Source: Dendrophyllia cribrosa
Taxonomy: Eukaryota > Cnidaria > Anthozoa > Scleractinia > Dendrophylliidae
DNA length: 64,000 bases
Direction of reading: 5' to 3'
NCBI GenBank assembly: GCA_024195265.1
Contig: JAJLRJ010000004.1
Coordinates: 41,058,988-41,122,987 of the forward strand
The notes beneath the pieces are model-generated. The model was given only the letters and a program-made list of their open reading frames with translations, searched no databases and was not told the origin of the DNA. Position numbers and translations under genes: made by a program. Position 1 is the first letter of the stretch. Each line of letters opens with the position of its first letter. Below are positions 54,101 to 63,328 of this stretch, piece by piece.

Positions 54101-57100
54101 ATGGCGACTCCATTTACTTGTTTGTAGTAGTTTTGGGAAAATGAAAAACAGTTAAGTGTCAAAACTAATTCGGCTAAGCGGAGCAGTGTTTCTGAGCTTG
54201 GGTTTTGAATGGAGCGCTGGTCGAAAAAATATTTTAGTGCTTGAAGTCCTTCGTCATTGGGGATGACGGTATATAAAGAGGTAATGTCCATAGTGAAAAT
54301 TAATTTGTTTTCGCTGGGAAAACTGAAATCCCGGAAAATTTCGAGTGCGTGATTGGTGTCCTTAATGTACGAGGGTAGTGATTTGACAATGGGGGCCATG
54401 ATTTTGTCTAAATAGCTAGAAATTAGTTCGGTAGGACAGCTACAAGCGGAAACAATTGGTCGGCCCGGATTGTTTGGTTTATGAATTTTAGGTTTGAAAT
54501 AAACGCGTGAGGTTCTAGGAGTAGTGATGATGAGATTGTTGGCGGTAACTGGTAATTGTTGTTTAGTAATGAGGTCTTGGATAGTTTCTTTGACAATTTT
54601 TTGGTTGGTAGAAGTGAGATCTTTATCAACTTTGGCATAGAAAGCGGTGTCAGAAAGTTGCCGAAAAGCCTCTTGTCGGTAAAGGTCGGTCCGCCAAACA
54701 ACTACCGCCCCGCCTTTGTCGGCCGCTTTGATAACAATGTCGCGTCGTTTGCTAAGACTTTTGAGCGCTGCCCATTCTCCTGTTGAAAGGTTTGAAATTT
54801 TGGTGTGGCGGTTAAATTTAAGTTTTTGGACATCGTGACGACATTTTTTGACGAAAAAATCTAGAGAAGAAAACTGGCCCTCTGGGGGAGTCCATTTTGA
54901 TTTGCGAACGTTGAGTGTTTCAAAAACATCTTTTTCCGAGGTGTTAGAATTGTCTTCTTTGTCGTGGAAAAAAGCTCTTAATTGCACGCGGCGAAGGAAT
55001 TTTTCAACATCTTGTTTGACTGAAAATTCGTGAAATTTCTGACACCGCTTTCTATGCCAAAGTTGATAAAGATCTCACTTCTACCAACCAAAAAATTGTC
55101 AAAGAAACTATCCAAGACCTCATTACTAAACAACAATTACCAGTTACCGCCAACAATCTCATCATCACTACTCCTAGAACCTCACGCGTTTATTTCAAAC
55201 CTAAAATTCATAAACCAAACAATCCGGGCCGACCAATTGTTTCCGCTTGTAGCTGTCCTACCGAACTAATTTCTAGCTATTTAGACAAAATCATGGCCCC
55301 CATTGTCAAATCACTACCCTCGTACATTAAGGACACCAATCACGCACTCGAAATTTTCCGGGATTTCAGTTTTCCCAGCGAAAACAAATTAATTTTCACT
55401 ATGGACATTACCTCTTTATATACCGTCATCCCCAATGACGAAGGACTTCAAGCACTAAAATATTTTTTCGACCAGCGCTCCATTCAAAACCCAAGCTCAG
55501 AAACACTGCTCCGCTTAGCCGAATTAGTTTTGACACTTAACTGTTTTTCATTTTCCCAAAACTACTACAAACAAGTAAATGGAGTCGCCATGGGCACCAA
55601 AATGGGACCAAGCTACGCTAACCTTTTTGTAGGCCACATCGAAGACAAATTTTTTAATCAGTACCACGGAACCAAACCCGAACTCTACGGCCGCTACATC
55701 GATGATTGCATTGGCGCTACCTCTTCCAGTAAAGAGGAACTTAATCAATTCATAACTTCTGTCAATACTTTTCATCCCGCTCTAAAATATACCTGGGAAA
55801 TTTCCGAAACCTCAGTCGCTTTTCTTGACATTAATATTTCAATCAACGGTAACAGTTTATCCACAAGTGTGCACTACAAACCTACAGATTCCCACAGTTA
55901 TCTGTTACATTCATCCTCACATCCATCGCACGTTAAAAACGCCATTCCGTATTCTCAATTTCTCAGACTTCGACGTCTATGTAGTGATGACTCTGATTTT
56001 TCCAACAAATCAGAAGAAATGTGCCAGTTTTTCAAGAAACGTGGGTACCCTGACTCTGTTGTTAATACGGGCCAACAACGTGCACAACAGATCGACAGAC
56101 AATCAGCACTACAAACGCCACAGAAGGAAGAGAACGAGAGAATTCCATTCACCCTCACTTTCCACCCACACAACAACACAGTCAAAAGCATCATTTTAAA
56201 AAATTTCAAATTACTCCAAAACGACCCCGAAACAGGCAGAATTTTTTCACAACCCCCACTAATTTCATTCAAACGTGACAAAAACATTGGCAACTTTCTA
56301 GTTACGAGCGCACTGAAATCTGACGATGTACCGGGAACTTTCAAATGCACACGCACACGATGTAACACTTGTCCTTTCATTCACAACGCGGACAAAATAA
56401 CAGGACCCAAACGATCTATTAAAATCACTGATCGTTTTACATGCACCTCCGTAAATGTTATCTACTGCATAACATGTACTTTTTGCAAAAAGATATACAT
56501 TGGCGAAACAGGGAGAAGACTGGGCGACCGTTTTCGTGAACATCTCCGAGACGTTGAAAAAAATGACAAAGACGCATCCAAACCAGTCGCGCGCCATTTT
56601 AATCTTACTAACCATTCTAAACAACACATGACAATCTGCGGCCTTTCCCTACACCAGGGTAACACAGAAAGCCGTAAAAACCTAGAACAAAAAATCATCT
56701 TTCAAATCGGCACTCTCAAACCCCACGGAATCAACGAACGCTTTTCATTCAACTAATCTACATTTGTTTTTCACGTCACCAAATTTCCACCAATAGCGTA
56801 GCTCCACCGCTTACTATATAAAACCACACACTACCCACAATTCCTTGATTCGCTCCGACGAAGGGCTAGCGCTCGAAACGTCAGCTATTTGAATCTTTTT
56901 ACGGTGGTCAATTTACCTTATCGACTCAGTCGATAAAACTAAATTCTCGTGTTTCATCCCCCCACCGACGCAGCACCACAGTTTCTCTAGAAACTAACCC
57001 CATTCACTTGCTATCTGACGTCGGGCCCGGGAAGAGAACGTCTAGATATTTCCCGCTAAACATGCGCAATGCGTCATTTGGGTTTTCCCTGACAGTTTTC

Positions 57101-58728
57101 GCGTCGCCGTTGCCGTTCCGGTTCCCGGTGCTTAAAGTCCCTACTGTTTCATATCAACATGGTTTCATGAGCTCAAAACCCTACCCTATCGTCAACGGTT
57201 TCGAACAGCAAACGCGGAACCGAGTTTACCGTTTTTGTTGGCAAATGAAGGTAATTTCAATGTGTTTTAGCTGCATTTGACGCTTTTTTTATCGAAATAA
57301 GCACGCGTTTTCCAACATGGCAATTTAAACCATGTTTTCAAAACACTCCACTTCTGTCGACGTTTACAAAATGAAACGGCTCTGGTAACGTTATATAACA
57401 CGGTACGGTGCAAACGGAAGGTTACGGAAGGCGCAACCGTATTCAGAGCGATTCGGTTACAAATGAAACTGCGTCAACACCAAACCAAGACAAAAACAAC
57501 AAGTGGACGCTATTACATTGAGCCCGCTTTTCGCTATTTGTGTGTAAACAACAAAGATAGAGGTATAAGAACTGAAGTAGAAATATTACGTCATCTTACG
57601 AAACAATTCAACGATAGACTGCGCGGAAACGTGTCCTATTTAGTTTGCTTGCGTGCAGGCTATTTAACGATAAAAAATATTAAAAGAGAAAATCCGTTTG
57701 AGTTAACTTCTATGAACAAACCCTATTAATAAATCAGATATTGAACTGAAGAAACACTGGAATTAACGAGTCTTGTTCGACTTTCAGGGAAAACAAAAAC
57801 AACAGAAACGTACCACGACATTTTTTGAGTTTTGTAATGCAACTTCAGGAACATTACTGTGTACAGATGTAGCAGCGCGGGGCCTGGATATACCGGAAGT
57901 GGATTGGATCGTTCAGTTTGATCCTCCCGATGATCCCAAGGTAAAAATGAGTCGCTTTCTTTTGTCCTTAGTGAGTGGGAATCACTTGTTTGCTATCCTA
58001 TATTGAAAGAGTCAAATAGAGCGTTTTTTTACCATTTGATGGTATGAAAAGGGCTTATTATTGTCACCATTTTTAGTGTTACTTTAAAAAGTCCAAAAGA
58101 CATCTTTATATTACTGAAAACCCAAAAATAATGTTCTAGTTTTGTTTAAAATTATTCCACTACAGTCAACTCTCTCTTAACGGACACCTCTATAAGACGG
58201 ACACCTGGTGTTGGTCCCTGCCGTTTTTCAGTCATTTTACTGTAACAAAACTCTCTCTAAGACGGACAATTTAAAACCATCAACAGACACTTGAGAAGTG
58301 CATTTTTAGTGAAAAATACTTCAAAATGGAAATGTAGGTGCTGCAGAATGTGAACAAACGAGTCCACTTTTCCAATGTTAGTGTTGTTCCAGTTCACGTG
58401 TAAGTTTTGCTTAAGTCAACGACTTTAAACAGACTTAAACAGACGTATATTCATTGTACATAGGTCAATTTAGCTTGATTATCTCAAAATTACTGGTGTC
58501 ACGTTACCTAGACTGTCTATAAGCCGGGCACCCCTCTAAGACGGACAGTTGGGGCTGGTCCCGACTGTGTCCGTCTTAGAGAGATTTGACTGTAGTGCTT
58601 TAAGAGTAAAAATAGGTGTCTTGGGCTACAGATGGTCAGGATGGAAATGGTTGCAACTTTTTCATGTTTATCGGATAAGGACGAAAAACCGTAGGCCCCG
58701 TCTCACAAACCCTGTTCTTATATAATTC

Positions 58729-58767
<39 letters not shown>

Positions 58768-61700
58768 CAGGAGACGTAGTCCCCGGTGTTGTGGTCTATC
58801 TTCAGTAGGCTCATAAATGGACCGATAGCGGCAGCCAGCGGCGCCCCTTGTATGCTGACGTCCGAGCCTACTGCAAAATATTGTAAAAGAGGACATGTAT
58901 CTTTGTCCCCTTATCTACGACATTACACATTACACACTACACATAACACACTACACTCTACACGTTACACGTTACACATTACACCTTGTGTCTTCAGATT
59001 TTGGTTAATTTGGTATCTTAGTTTTCTGTAATTATTTCTTGTATGACAAAGGTAATTGGTTTTAATTTGGCGCAGTTTGGCCCCGAAAACGTCAAAATCA
59101 CCATGACATGTCTCTAGTGTTTTTTTGTTTTCACCTGATTACACAGTTAAACTCGTGGTGTTTCGATCGGTTGTTAAGGCACCAAAAGTTGGTCATACTG
59201 TTTGAAGATTCCATCCGTCAATTGTCAGGCGAATTTGTGTCGATATTTTTAACGCCATCCTCATCTGGACTATTACGTTTTACAAGCTGTGTACTTATCT
59301 CTTGTAGGAGTACATTCACCGTGTGGGTCGGACAGCACGCGGCAGCGAGGGGCGTGGTCACGCCTTACTTCTCTTATTACCAGAAGAAATCGCATTCTTA
59401 AGATATCTCAAGCAGGCTAAGGTCAGTGGAAGAAAATATGAGTCATATCTGGTACAGTTTGCATTTACAAGGTGGTAGCGTCATTCAGTTGTTACTTACT
59501 ACTTATTTCGTCTCAAGGGACGTTTAAAATTTGCATGGGAAACTGAAAAAAATATAGCCAAACTTTAACTAACGAACAACTATCCAGTTATTTTTATGCG
59601 GATACGTTTTTGGAGCCAAGGACATCCATCCGTGTAAGCAAAATGATGAGTGAAGTTGGATTGGATTGGATTCTTTCTGAGATTTTACAAAATTTGCCGT
59701 AGAGTTGTGTGTTAGATATACGATCTTTCTAGCTGTTGCCAAGAAGACTACGAAATTCGAGAGGAATTGTTTTGAAGTAAAGTCGACGTCACATGATTTG
59801 TGTGGAATAATATGGTGATAAGCACACTGCCGATGTTGAAACTCTCAGGATTTAAAAACAAGACACCAAAATATCCAGAAAGGCTTGCAGACATATTAAT
59901 TTATTGTTTTGAACTTGAAATGCTAATGATTTTGCCTTTTTAGGTACCTCTCAACGAATACGACTTTTCAGCCTCAAAAATATACAACATTCAGTCACAG
60001 GTAAGGTTCTAATTTCGAAAGATTAATCCGAAAGATCTCTTGCTTTCGAATTTGGTTTTCAAGCTTGACCAAGTTCCAAATCGATAAACTGTAGAACATA
60101 ACAAACGCCACCACAGGAATGCGCTACGCAATAGCATTTGTTTGAATACGACAATTTAGAATTTCATGCACAAACACAATTGTTAGAAACATCATGTACA
60201 CCATTGAAAACATTATCACAGGATAGTTTCAGGAATACAGAATTGCAGCGAACCATTTCCATATTAATTGATGGTTTTCGTTAGATTTGGATCTGCTTTT
60301 TAGCTTTTTGAAAGCTATAGACTTCGAGCAGATGCTCTTTCCAGTAACCTTGAGAGAACAGACGAACTTCTCGTAGTCTTGGCTATGTTGTAGTTAATTT
60401 TTTATCTCAGGTAATTTTTATTTTTCCATTGTTTTTGGGTATGGTAATTTATGCTAATGAATTTGAAACAAAGGAAAAACAAAAATTACCTGAAATAAAA
60501 AATTAACTACAACAGCTACAAAAACAGGCTGATCATTCGTTGTTTCTTGCAGCTGGAGAAGCTGATAGAAAAGAACTATTACCTTCACAAATCAGCACGG
60601 GAGGCTTACAGATCGTACCTTCAGGCGTACGCCTCGCATCAACACAAGAGCATCTTCAACGTGAACGCGCTTGATCTTCAGAGAGTGGCTCCCGCTTTTG
60701 GCTTTACTGTGCCACCACGAGTTAATCTCAGTATCCTTTATCAACATCAAAATTTTCTTAACTGCCTTAAATCCCCCCCCCCCCCCCCCCCCCCCCCCCC
60801 CTTTGCCCTGATAGCCTGCAAAGGAGAGTACTTTGGAAATATCTGCAAGGGCCAACGGACAATGCAAAAACGTCGGATCCTGGTGGATCTTGTCAGCAAA
60901 TTTGATATAAATACGAAGTAACTGATAAAGCAAGGCTGACTGTACAACTGGGATTATACAGTAGCCACGCACCTCTTCAGAACCTCTAATTTCATTGGAT
61001 CTGGTTATCACGCACTTGTATTGTTTTTAGGTCTAGGGTCCATTGTTCTGTTGTTTGTTCTATTGTTTTCTTAGCCAATCTTGTGAGGCGTTCCGAGAGG
61101 TGCGTACCGCCTCGGATTATAAGTATATTCTTTCCCACATTTCGTCAGGCTTCAGGTCAGGCTTCAGGCTTCAGGTCCCCTCCTCCTTCCCCCCTTATCT
61201 TGCATGGAAAAAAAATAAGGCCCGAAGGGGTGAAAACTATTTTCATCAGTCCCTAACATTTTCACTCCGCCCCCATCCCCCCCATCCCCCCCCCCCCCCC
61301 CCCCCCCCCCCTATTCACTCCGGTTACCCCGTACGATGGAGTCTGGATCCGCCACTGAGTACCCAGGGTGTTTCTTGAATTCTGTTTTATGGGTGCCCCA
61401 GAGACTGAAACTAAAGACCCGGACACACAGTGCAACTTTTTTTTTTTTTTTTTGCAACGTTGCGCACAACAAGATTTTTTGAGGGTGTCGCATGATCCAA
61501 TTTGTTTGGCAACGTCGCAAAAGGGAAACTCGTCGATTCTACTTCTGCAACTGTTGCGCGCAACGTTGCAATTAAGTAACAATACATGTAAGAACTAGGC
61601 AATCCTCTATTGTTCTGCGGCATTTCGCCTTCCCCACATAAGATTGTTTAGGTTTTTTTACTGAGAATACATCAGCCTATGGACAACACGTTTTTGAAAT

Positions 61701-62241
61701 AAAATGTACTGAAACTTTATTTTAAAGCGATATTTCTTTTGTGTTACAAGATTTTATCCAATCATGAGACTCCAAAACAATGGCCAAGAAAGGCTTCTAA
61801 TTTTCCATGTTTCCCACATAGAAATTTTGCTGCAATAAAACTCAGAATAGTTTTAACTAAAAGGGAATCAATAAGTAAACTAGAGAGAAATAAATGCGCT
61901 ACCTGATGAAGTGATAGTAGATTTTCATGTTTTAGCCAATGAGGTGGACGGTTTCAACAATATCACAATTGACACCTTTCTGCATTCCTTGCCGTTGGGT
62001 TGCCTAGTTCTTACTAGGACCATTACTTAAAGTGCACCGTGTGTCCGGGCCGTTAGAGTTAGAAAAAAGGTTTACACCTTAACGTGTTATCACAGATGTT
62101 CACAGTAGCAAAGGTGAGCGAATACAGAGGCGGGGCGGAGGTGGAGGGTTTGGAGCCGGATACAAAAGCACTAAACTACAGCAAAGAAACAAGATTTTCA
62201 ATAAAAAGAAGAAAGCGGACGGGAGACAGTTTAGCAGATGA
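42109..62241 (+). CDS. DDX18: DEAD-box ATP-dependent RNA helicase DDX18 (Has1 orthologue), complete
   Basis: Nucleolar helicase acting in large ribosomal subunit assembly. Fifteen exons join in frame into 607 aa: 42109-42187, 42355-42435, 42815-42871, 43975-44073, 46357-46498, 46724-46824, 47648-47847, 48857-48971, 49633-49772, 50658-50819, 57788-57940, 59308-59421, 59944-60000, 60553-60730, 62096-62241 (TGA). All borders are GT/AG and every phase agrees. After a Lys-rich N-terminus come the Q-motif region ([14 protein letters not shown]), Walker A ARTGSGKT (159-166), PTREL (195-199), TPGR (244-247), DEAD (269-272), SAT (300-302), ARGLD (422-426) and HRVGRTAR (447-454). The C-terminus has the Has1/DDX18 extension ([17 protein letters not shown]) and an [11 protein letters not shown] tail. 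The first four exons are the least conserved, so the exact N-terminus is the weakest part. Intron 10 (7 kb) carries a Penelope palindrome. Confidence 0.95.
42898..42989. mobile_element. Small TIR element of the CAGT-GAACCTC family in a DDX18 intron
   Basis: ACAGTTGAACCTCCCTTAAG at the left, AGGAGGTTCTACTGT at the right, with GGGGACACC / AGTGTCCCC inside. It begins 27 bp after exon 3 of DDX18. Confidence 0.7.
43102..43620. mobile_element. TIR element rich in CGCATAAT words in a DDX18 intron
   Basis: GGCTTCTGATA at the left and TATCAGAAGCC at the right. Both flanks of the interior hold repeated ATCACATAATT / GCATAATTTTC words in inverted order. Non-coding. Confidence 0.7.
44453..44700. mobile_element. 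Palindromic TIR element nested in a SINE (first insertion)
   Basis: Begins TATATGTTGCAGGTAAAATC and ends GATTTTACCTGCAACATATA. The complementarity continues inwards (GGTTGAATCAG / CTGATTCAACC, TAGGTAAGGTA / TACCTTACCTA). Confidence 0.8.
44799..44984. mobile_element. Palindromic TIR element nested in a SINE (second insertion)
   Basis: Begins TAGACAAATTCAGCTAACGC and ends GCCGAATTTGTCTA with TA at both ends. The long arms continue through GTTGTACCCAATTCAAACCT and its complement. Confidence 0.8.
45063..45230. mobile_element. Small TIR element of the CAGT-GAACCTC family, diverged
   Basis: CTACAGTCAACTCTCTCATA at the left, TTAGAGAGAGTTGACACAC at the right, with GACACCTCTATGATGGACAG inside. It resembles 58160-58595 in sequence and layout. 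Confidence 0.65.
47000..47300 (+). mobile_element. tRNA-derived SINE, uninterrupted copy
   Basis: The head resembles a tRNA gene with an A-box-like GGTCTAGTGGTTAGCTCG and B-box-like GGTTCAAACC at 47053, but has no foldable anticodon arm that I trust. Body and tail match 44311-45060. It sits in a DDX18 intron. Confidence 0.75.
47987..48169. mobile_element. TIR element of the CAGT-GAACCTC family, good copy
   Basis: CTACAGTCGAACCTCTGC at the left, GGAGGTTTGACTGTA at the right, with TTATGGACACC and GGTGTCCGTTTAT next to them. The interior repeats CATAAGCGGACACT. Ends recall pogo/Tigger-type elements, tentatively. Confidence 0.75.
48352..48559. mobile_element. TTAA-flanked TIR element (TTAACCCTTTAAGCCCCA ends)
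   Basis: Starts TTAACCCTTTAAGCCCCA and ends GGGGCTTAAATTAAAGGGTTAA-like sequence (TGGGGCTTAAATTAAAGGG). Terminal TTAACCCTTT is shared with the minisatellite elements, but the interior is different. Confidence 0.75.
48558..48715. mobile_element. Palindromic TIR element (AAGCCTTGGTTTTCACTAGC ends)
   Basis: AAGCCTTGGTTTTCACTAGC at the left and GCTAGTGAAAACCAGGCTTT at the right; the inner part consists of TTATGCT / AGCATAA-like words. It abuts the preceding TTAA element. Confidence 0.75.
49339..49422. mobile_element. 84-bp hairpin element in a DDX18 intron
   Basis: GTGTAAAGTGTCAGCCGCTT at the left and AGGCTGACACTTCACAC at the right; CGCCCTACCCCCTG and CAGGGAGTAGGGC continue the stem. It would fold almost completely. 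Confidence 0.7.
49879..50399. mobile_element. 521-bp foldback element with arms of about 230 bp in DDX18 intron 9
   Basis: TTAAAGTGTCCCTGTGATCA at the left and TGATCACAGGGGCACTTTAA at the right. The arms (49879-50109, 50172-50399) stay complementary throughout, for example CCATTAATCAACCTTGTTCC and its complement, leaving a loop of about 60 bp. The ends contain TTAA. Frames in the arms are mirror images, not genes. Confidence 0.85.
50868..51169. mobile_element. TTAA-flanked minisatellite element, copy C (inverted)
   Basis: TTAACCCTTTAACTCCCA at the left, CTGGGAGTGAAAGGGTTAA at the right. Two units of the 88-bp repeat read in the opposite direction to copies A and B. It begins 49 bp after exon 10 of DDX18. 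Confidence 0.85.
51525..52480. repeat. Inverted repeat pair with CCGTACG-rich units
   Basis: The block about 51525-51800 (ACTTTCGACAATTTTCGATG, AAGCGCTTCTGGTAAGCGAT, GGCCAACTTCGATTTGCTAT) returns in reverse complement in about 52130-52460, with partial extra copies. It forms most of the non-Penelope interior of the 5.9-kb interval. Confidence 0.65.
52729..52741. repeat. Target-site duplication, left (13 bp)
   Basis: CTTGCTATCTGAC, repeated exactly at 57007-57019 on the other side of the Penelope pair. Confidence 0.85.
52936..55032 (-). CDS. Penelope-like reverse transcriptase with GIY-YIG endonuclease, left arm of copy 2
   Basis: Open for 698 codons on minus, lacking only the N-terminus and any ATG start. 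It holds an N-terminal helical region, an early palm block ([12 protein letters not shown]), [17 protein letters not shown], the catalytic-site-like [24 protein letters not shown], a Cys-rich segment ([11 protein letters not shown]) and the GIY-YIG-type endonuclease ([19 protein letters not shown]). This order reverse transcriptase then GIY-YIG is diagnostic for endonuclease-bearing Penelope-like elements. No stop or frameshift interrupts the remaining frame. It is antisense to DDX18. Called a coding region because it is intact, though it has no start codon and may be inert. Confidence 0.88.
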   Translation of the reverse strand, partial: HEFSVKQDVEKFLRRVQLRAFFHDKEDNSNTSEKDVFETLNVRKSKWTPPEGQFSSLDFFVKKCRHDVQKLKFNRHTKISNLSTGEWAALKSLSKRRDIVIKAADKGGAVVVWRTDLYRQEAFRQLSDTAFYAKVDKDLTSTNQKIVKETIQDLITKQQLPVTANNLIITTPRTSRVYFKPKIHKPNNPGRPIVSACSCPTELISSYLDKIMAPIVKSLPSYIKDTNHALEIFRDFSFPSENKLIFTMDITSLYTVIPNDEGLQALKYFFDQRSIQNPSSETLLRLAELVLTLNCFSFSQNYYKQVNGVAMGTKMGPSYANLFVGHIEDKFFNQYHGTKPELYGRYIDDCIGATSSSKEELNQFITSVNTFHPALKYTWEISETSVAFLDINISINGNSLSTSVHYKPTDSHSYLLHSSSHPSHVKNAIPYSQFLRLRRLCSDDSDFSNKSEEMCQFFKKRGYPDSVVNTGQQRAQQIDRQSALQTPQKEENERIPFTLTFHPHNNTVKSIILKNFKLLQNDPETGRIFSQPPLISFKRDKNIGNFLVTSALKSDDVPGTFKCTRTRCNTCPFIHNADKITGPKRSIKITDRFTCTSVNVIYCITCTFCKKIYIGETGRRLGDRFREHLRDVEKNDKDASKPVARHFNLTNHSKQHMTICGLSLHQGNTESRKNLEQKIIFQIGTLKPHGINERFSFN
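55038..56756 (+). CDS. Penelope-like reverse transcriptase with GIY-YIG endonuclease, right arm of copy 2
   Basis: Open for 572 codons on plus, from [13 protein letters not shown] to the natural stop; truncated further at the 5' side than the left arm. It contains the same [21 protein letters not shown] and GIY-YIG blocks. The first in-frame ATG is at 55293, inside the reverse transcriptase domain. It is in the same direction as DDX18, so it is part of the pre-mRNA intron. Confidence 0.88.
   Translation, partial: SDTAFYAKVDKDLTSTNQKIVKETIQDLITKQQLPVTANNLIITTPRTSRVYFKPKIHKPNNPGRPIVSACSCPTELISSYLDKIMAPIVKSLPSYIKDTNHALEIFRDFSFPSENKLIFTMDITSLYTVIPNDEGLQALKYFFDQRSIQNPSSETLLRLAELVLTLNCFSFSQNYYKQVNGVAMGTKMGPSYANLFVGHIEDKFFNQYHGTKPELYGRYIDDCIGATSSSKEELNQFITSVNTFHPALKYTWEISETSVAFLDINISINGNSLSTSVHYKPTDSHSYLLHSSSHPSHVKNAIPYSQFLRLRRLCSDDSDFSNKSEEMCQFFKKRGYPDSVVNTGQQRAQQIDRQSALQTPQKEENERIPFTLTFHPHNNTVKSIILKNFKLLQNDPETGRIFSQPPLISFKRDKNIGNFLVTSALKSDDVPGTFKCTRTRCNTCPFIHNADKITGPKRSIKITDRFTCTSVNVIYCITCTFCKKIYIGETGRRLGDRFREHLRDVEKNDKDASKPVARHFNLTNHSKQHMTICGLSLHQGNTESRKNLEQKIIFQIGTLKPHGINERFSFN
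57007..57019. repeat. Target-site duplication, right (13 bp)
   Basis: CTTGCTATCTGAC, exact repeat of 52729-52741. Two extra bases (CA) lie between the element end and this copy. Confidence 0.85.
58160..58595. mobile_element. TIR element of the CAGT-GAACCTC family, long copy
   Basis: CTACAGTCAACTCTCTCTTA at the left and TAGAGAGATTTGACTGTAG at the right, with repeated CTCTAAGACGGACA words inside. It lies in DDX18 intron 11. Confidence 0.75.
60387..60513. mobile_element. Palindromic element just before DDX18 exon 14
   Basis: GTTGTAGTTAATTTTTTAT at the left and AAAAAATTAACTACAAC at the right; CAGGTAATTTTTATTTTTCC and its approximate complement continue inwards. It ends 39 bp before the acceptor of exon 14. 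Confidence 0.75.
60774..60801 (+). repeat. C homopolymer, 28 bases
   Basis: Uninterrupted C run 43 bp after DDX18 exon 14. A second run of about 26 C lies at 61286-61311. Assembly length is unreliable. Confidence 0.9.
60967..61106. mobile_element. Dispersed TIR-type repeat, copy 2
   Basis: CGCACCTCTTCAGAACCTC at the left and GAGGCGTTCCGAGAGGTGCG at the right. The interior matches 8838-8980. It is in the last DDX18 intron. Confidence 0.7.
61412..62055. mobile_element. TIR element (GACCCGGACACACAGTG ends) in the last DDX18 intron
   Basis: TAAAGACCCGGACACACAGTG at the left and CACCGTGTGTCCGGGCCGTTA-like sequence at the right; interior GATTCTACTTCTGCAACTG and GTTGCGCGCAACGTTGCA. It is related to 33037-33469 and ends 40 bp before the last exon. 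Confidence 0.65.
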
Positions 62242-62560
62242 GATGGGAGTGGACTTGTGTCGCCATGTCCAGAACATTATACGGAAATACCAAAAAGAAC
62301 CTTTGTATACGGAAGAGTGGCCTTACTTAATTGCAATTTTAACCTTTCTCCCTCCTCATGTTTGAACGTGGAATGTAAAGAATATTGTAAAAAGGTTCTG
62401 TTTTAGCTCAGCAGTGCGAGACGTTTTTTGGCTGATACTATTTTGTTGGGGTTGGACACTGGTATTTTCAAACTATTCACGCTGTCACCATGCTACCAAG
62501 AGCAACCCAAGAGCTGCTGCGACATCTTTATTTCAGTTATTTATGAAGATAATAATTCCA

Positions 62561-62566
62561 AATAAA
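62561..62566 (+). terminator. Candidate polyadenylation signal of DDX18
   Basis: AATAAA, 320 bp beyond the DDX18 stop codon. It is the first canonical hexamer that I noticed after the last exon. The cleavage site is not visible. Confidence 0.45.
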
Positions 62567-63130
62567 AGCATTGAAAACTCTCACATGCGTGGATATATCA
62601 CGAAAGTAACTTTAAGTAAAGGCAAACTAGCAAGCGGGGCGTGCCGCGCGCGAACAAGGGGGTGATTTTTCTGAGGTGTCCAATCGTTTTTGAACCGAAA
62701 CATGTGAAAACGAACTCCCGATTTACTGCAGCCCAAACGCCGTGTCTAGGAGTTCTTTGCCACGTTTTTGTCCACCGAAAGATCCCAGAAATCTTAGCGC
62801 CTAAAATACTGCAGTAACCACCAAGACACTAAATAGATCTAAATAATTTCGACCAGACAAAAGCATATGCTTAGCTATATGTTTGGTATATGCTTACGTA
62901 TTTGAGAAAATTTTAACCCTTTAGAATAAGCCAATTTGTCCATCCTGACAAGGTATAACTTTGTATGAGATTTTTTTTGTCTAGACGGGAAAAACTGTTC
63001 GCGTTATCACCGTACTGTCCGTATTAAGCGAGCAAATTTGAGAGAAAATGTATGGGCTTCCGGCCGGACCAAAACAACTGTTCCTTTCCTTTTCTTTTCT
63101 TTTCTTTTTAAAATAATACATTTTATATTT

Positions 63131-63284
63131 CATGCTGTCCTCATAATTCGTATGATGTATTCTATATTGTCAGGAAGCCTATAGTTCATAAGCCCCCGGC
63201 TTCTATATAGGCTTCCTTGTCACTACCACCTTAAACATTTTGTAGTCTATCGTCTTTTAAGTTATTATAAATTCCTAGTGTATT

Positions 63285-63328
<44 letters not shown>

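Larger units (their letters stand above)
52742..57006. mobile_element. Penelope-like retroelement, head-to-head inverted dimer (copy 2)
   Basis: Two Penelope-like units face away from a junction at about 55033-55036: minus arm 52742-55032 and plus arm 55036-57004. Encoded proteins of the arms agree over the whole shared 570 codons that I compared, so the structure is young. A 13-bp target duplication flanks the pair. Left outer end (CGAGAATTTAG) and right outer end (AAACTAACCCCATT) are the same as in copy 1. It lies in DDX18 intron 10. Confidence 0.9.
51212..57143. mobile_element. 5.9-kb interval bounded by 42-bp perfect inverted repeats in DDX18 intron 10
   Basis: TAGGGACTTTAAGCACCGGG at 51212 continues for 42 bp to CGGCGACG and reappears as the exact complement at 57102-57143. 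Outer TA may be the target duplication. The Penelope pair (52742-57006) lies inside. Without it the element would be about 1.65 kb. No transposase frame is recognised in the remainder. Confidence 0.65.

Noticed and set aside
62084..62365. A 93-codon plus-strand frame at the DDX18 end
   Set aside because: It overlaps the true last exon in a different frame. The exon 62096-62241 read in the phase left by exon 14 gives the Gly-rich DDX18 tail.
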